NCBI RefSeq assembly: GCF_000153725.1
Contig: NZ_DS022276.1
Location: 917,581 to 950,693, forward strand
DNA length: 33,113 nucleotides
Direction of reading: 5' to 3'
Origin: Salipiger bermudensis HTCC2601
Lineage (GTDB): Bacteria > Pseudomonadota > Alphaproteobacteria > Rhodobacterales > Rhodobacteraceae
The notes under the pieces are model-generated. The model saw only the letters and a list, made by a program, of their open reading frames with translations. It did not search any database and had not been told where the DNA came from. A program made the translations under genes and the position numbers. Shown in pieces: positions 32,859 to 33,113 of the stretch. Numbering within the stretch: position 1 is the stretch's first letter; every line of letters begins with the position of its first letter.

Positions 32859-33113
32859 TCCGCCGCCTCCAGCGCTCCATCCGTCTCGACCGCCGCGCTG
32901 CCGCCCCAGGGATCGGCGCCGAGCGGCCAGTCGATGCCCATCGCCTGCGCCACCCGCAGCGCCGAGAGCACGCCGTCCTCGTGGAAGCCGTAGCGCGTCC
33001 ACGCGCCGGCATAATAGATCCCGCCCCGGCCCTGGATCTCGGACAGGCGTGCCTGCGCCGAGAGCGTGGCCGCATCGAATTGCGGGGTGGTCCAGAACCG
33101 CCTCGTCATGCAG
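32855..33113 (-). CDS. NAD(P)/FAD-dependent oxidoreductase, C-terminal part (gene runs off the window)
   Basis: Only the last 84 residues or so are present: PQFDAATLSAQARLSEIQGRGGIYYAGAWTRYGFHEDGVLSALRVAQAMG (in parts), the C-terminal FAD-binding end of the amine-oxidase-like family that pairs with DUF1365. Upstream of PQFD the frame reads MTRRFWTT, but the neighbouring frame gives LHDEAVLDHP, which is what the family should have. One extra G in the GGGG run at 33084-33087 would explain this. So the apparent ATG near 33109 is not a start. First visible gene of the five-gene operon. Confidence 0.85.
   Translation of the reverse strand, partial: CMTRRFWTTPQFDAATLSAQARLSEIQGRGGIYYAGAWTRYGFHEDGVLSALRVAQAMGIDWPLGADPWGGSAAVETDGALEAAE

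Noticed and set aside
1-33113. CRISPR arrays, insertion sequences or phage genes
   Set aside because: No regularly spaced repeats, transposase motifs or terminal inverted repeats were seen on reading through the window.

Overview
The window looks like chromosomal DNA of an alphaproteobacterium of the family Rhodobacteraceae (roseobacter/Rhodobacter type). The evidence is the high G+C, the family-typical gene content (phosphatidylcholine synthase with the Pcs-type motif, [4Fe-4S] photolyase with a DUF2256 partner, DUF1365/CFA-synthase/FAD-oxidoreductase operon, meso-DAP metabolism), and an intergenic inverted repeat with GTATTTTTGA arms that I associate with this family. Both ends carry frameshifts at short base runs in otherwise conserved genes. 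The window may therefore be a whole contig with poor terminal consensus. I see no insertion sequence, integrase, phage module or CRISPR array.

Layout. 1-3041 (minus): yaaA (broken by base-run deletions), recQ and a YggT membrane protein. 3176-7628 (plus): a hotdog thioesterase, then a tight UMF1-type MFS / MepA / phytase-like secreted protein set, then a queuosine-precursor transporter. 7629-7968 has no conventional gene but holds the most unusual element of the window: a probable small RNA or leader-peptide transcript. Its 16-nt ribosome-binding segment matches the complement of the whole 3' tail of 16S rRNA, can be masked by its own 3' end, and is followed by a strong terminator. 7969-9806: arfB and two L,D-transpeptidases. 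10014-12400: rimO, a probable sRNA/terminator region, and tdk. 12410-12535: the inverted repeat between convergent genes. 12590-16030 (minus): a dapF-mtaB-paiB-pcs run. 16148-17918: tRNA-Lys, a possible tiny membrane protein, and an MscS-type channel. 17981-24552: thiolase, MltB-type transglycosylase, UvrD-type helicase, gamma-glutamyltransferase. 24579-27173: flavodoxin-like protein, tRNA-Gly, ABC exporter.

The last 6 kb (27195-33113) is a functional island. It holds a class of photolyase with iron-sulfur ligands, its DUF2256 partner, a DUF2177 membrane protein, and a five-gene minus-strand operon with overlapping stops and starts (FAD oxidoreductase, DUF1365, CFA-type methyltransferase, SDR, TspO-like membrane protein). 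In Rhodobacter sphaeroides, related genes belong to the singlet-oxygen (RpoE-ChrR) response, so I read this island as a light/oxidative-stress module joining DNA repair to remodelling of membrane acyl chains.

Other themes are cell-wall work (two YkuD transpeptidases, MepA, MltB, DapF) and RNA/ribosome modification (RimO, MtaB, queuosine transport, ArfB). Three genes (arfB, rimO, dapF) have a -10-like hexamer six bases before the start codon and no Shine-Dalgarno, which suggests leaderless mRNAs.
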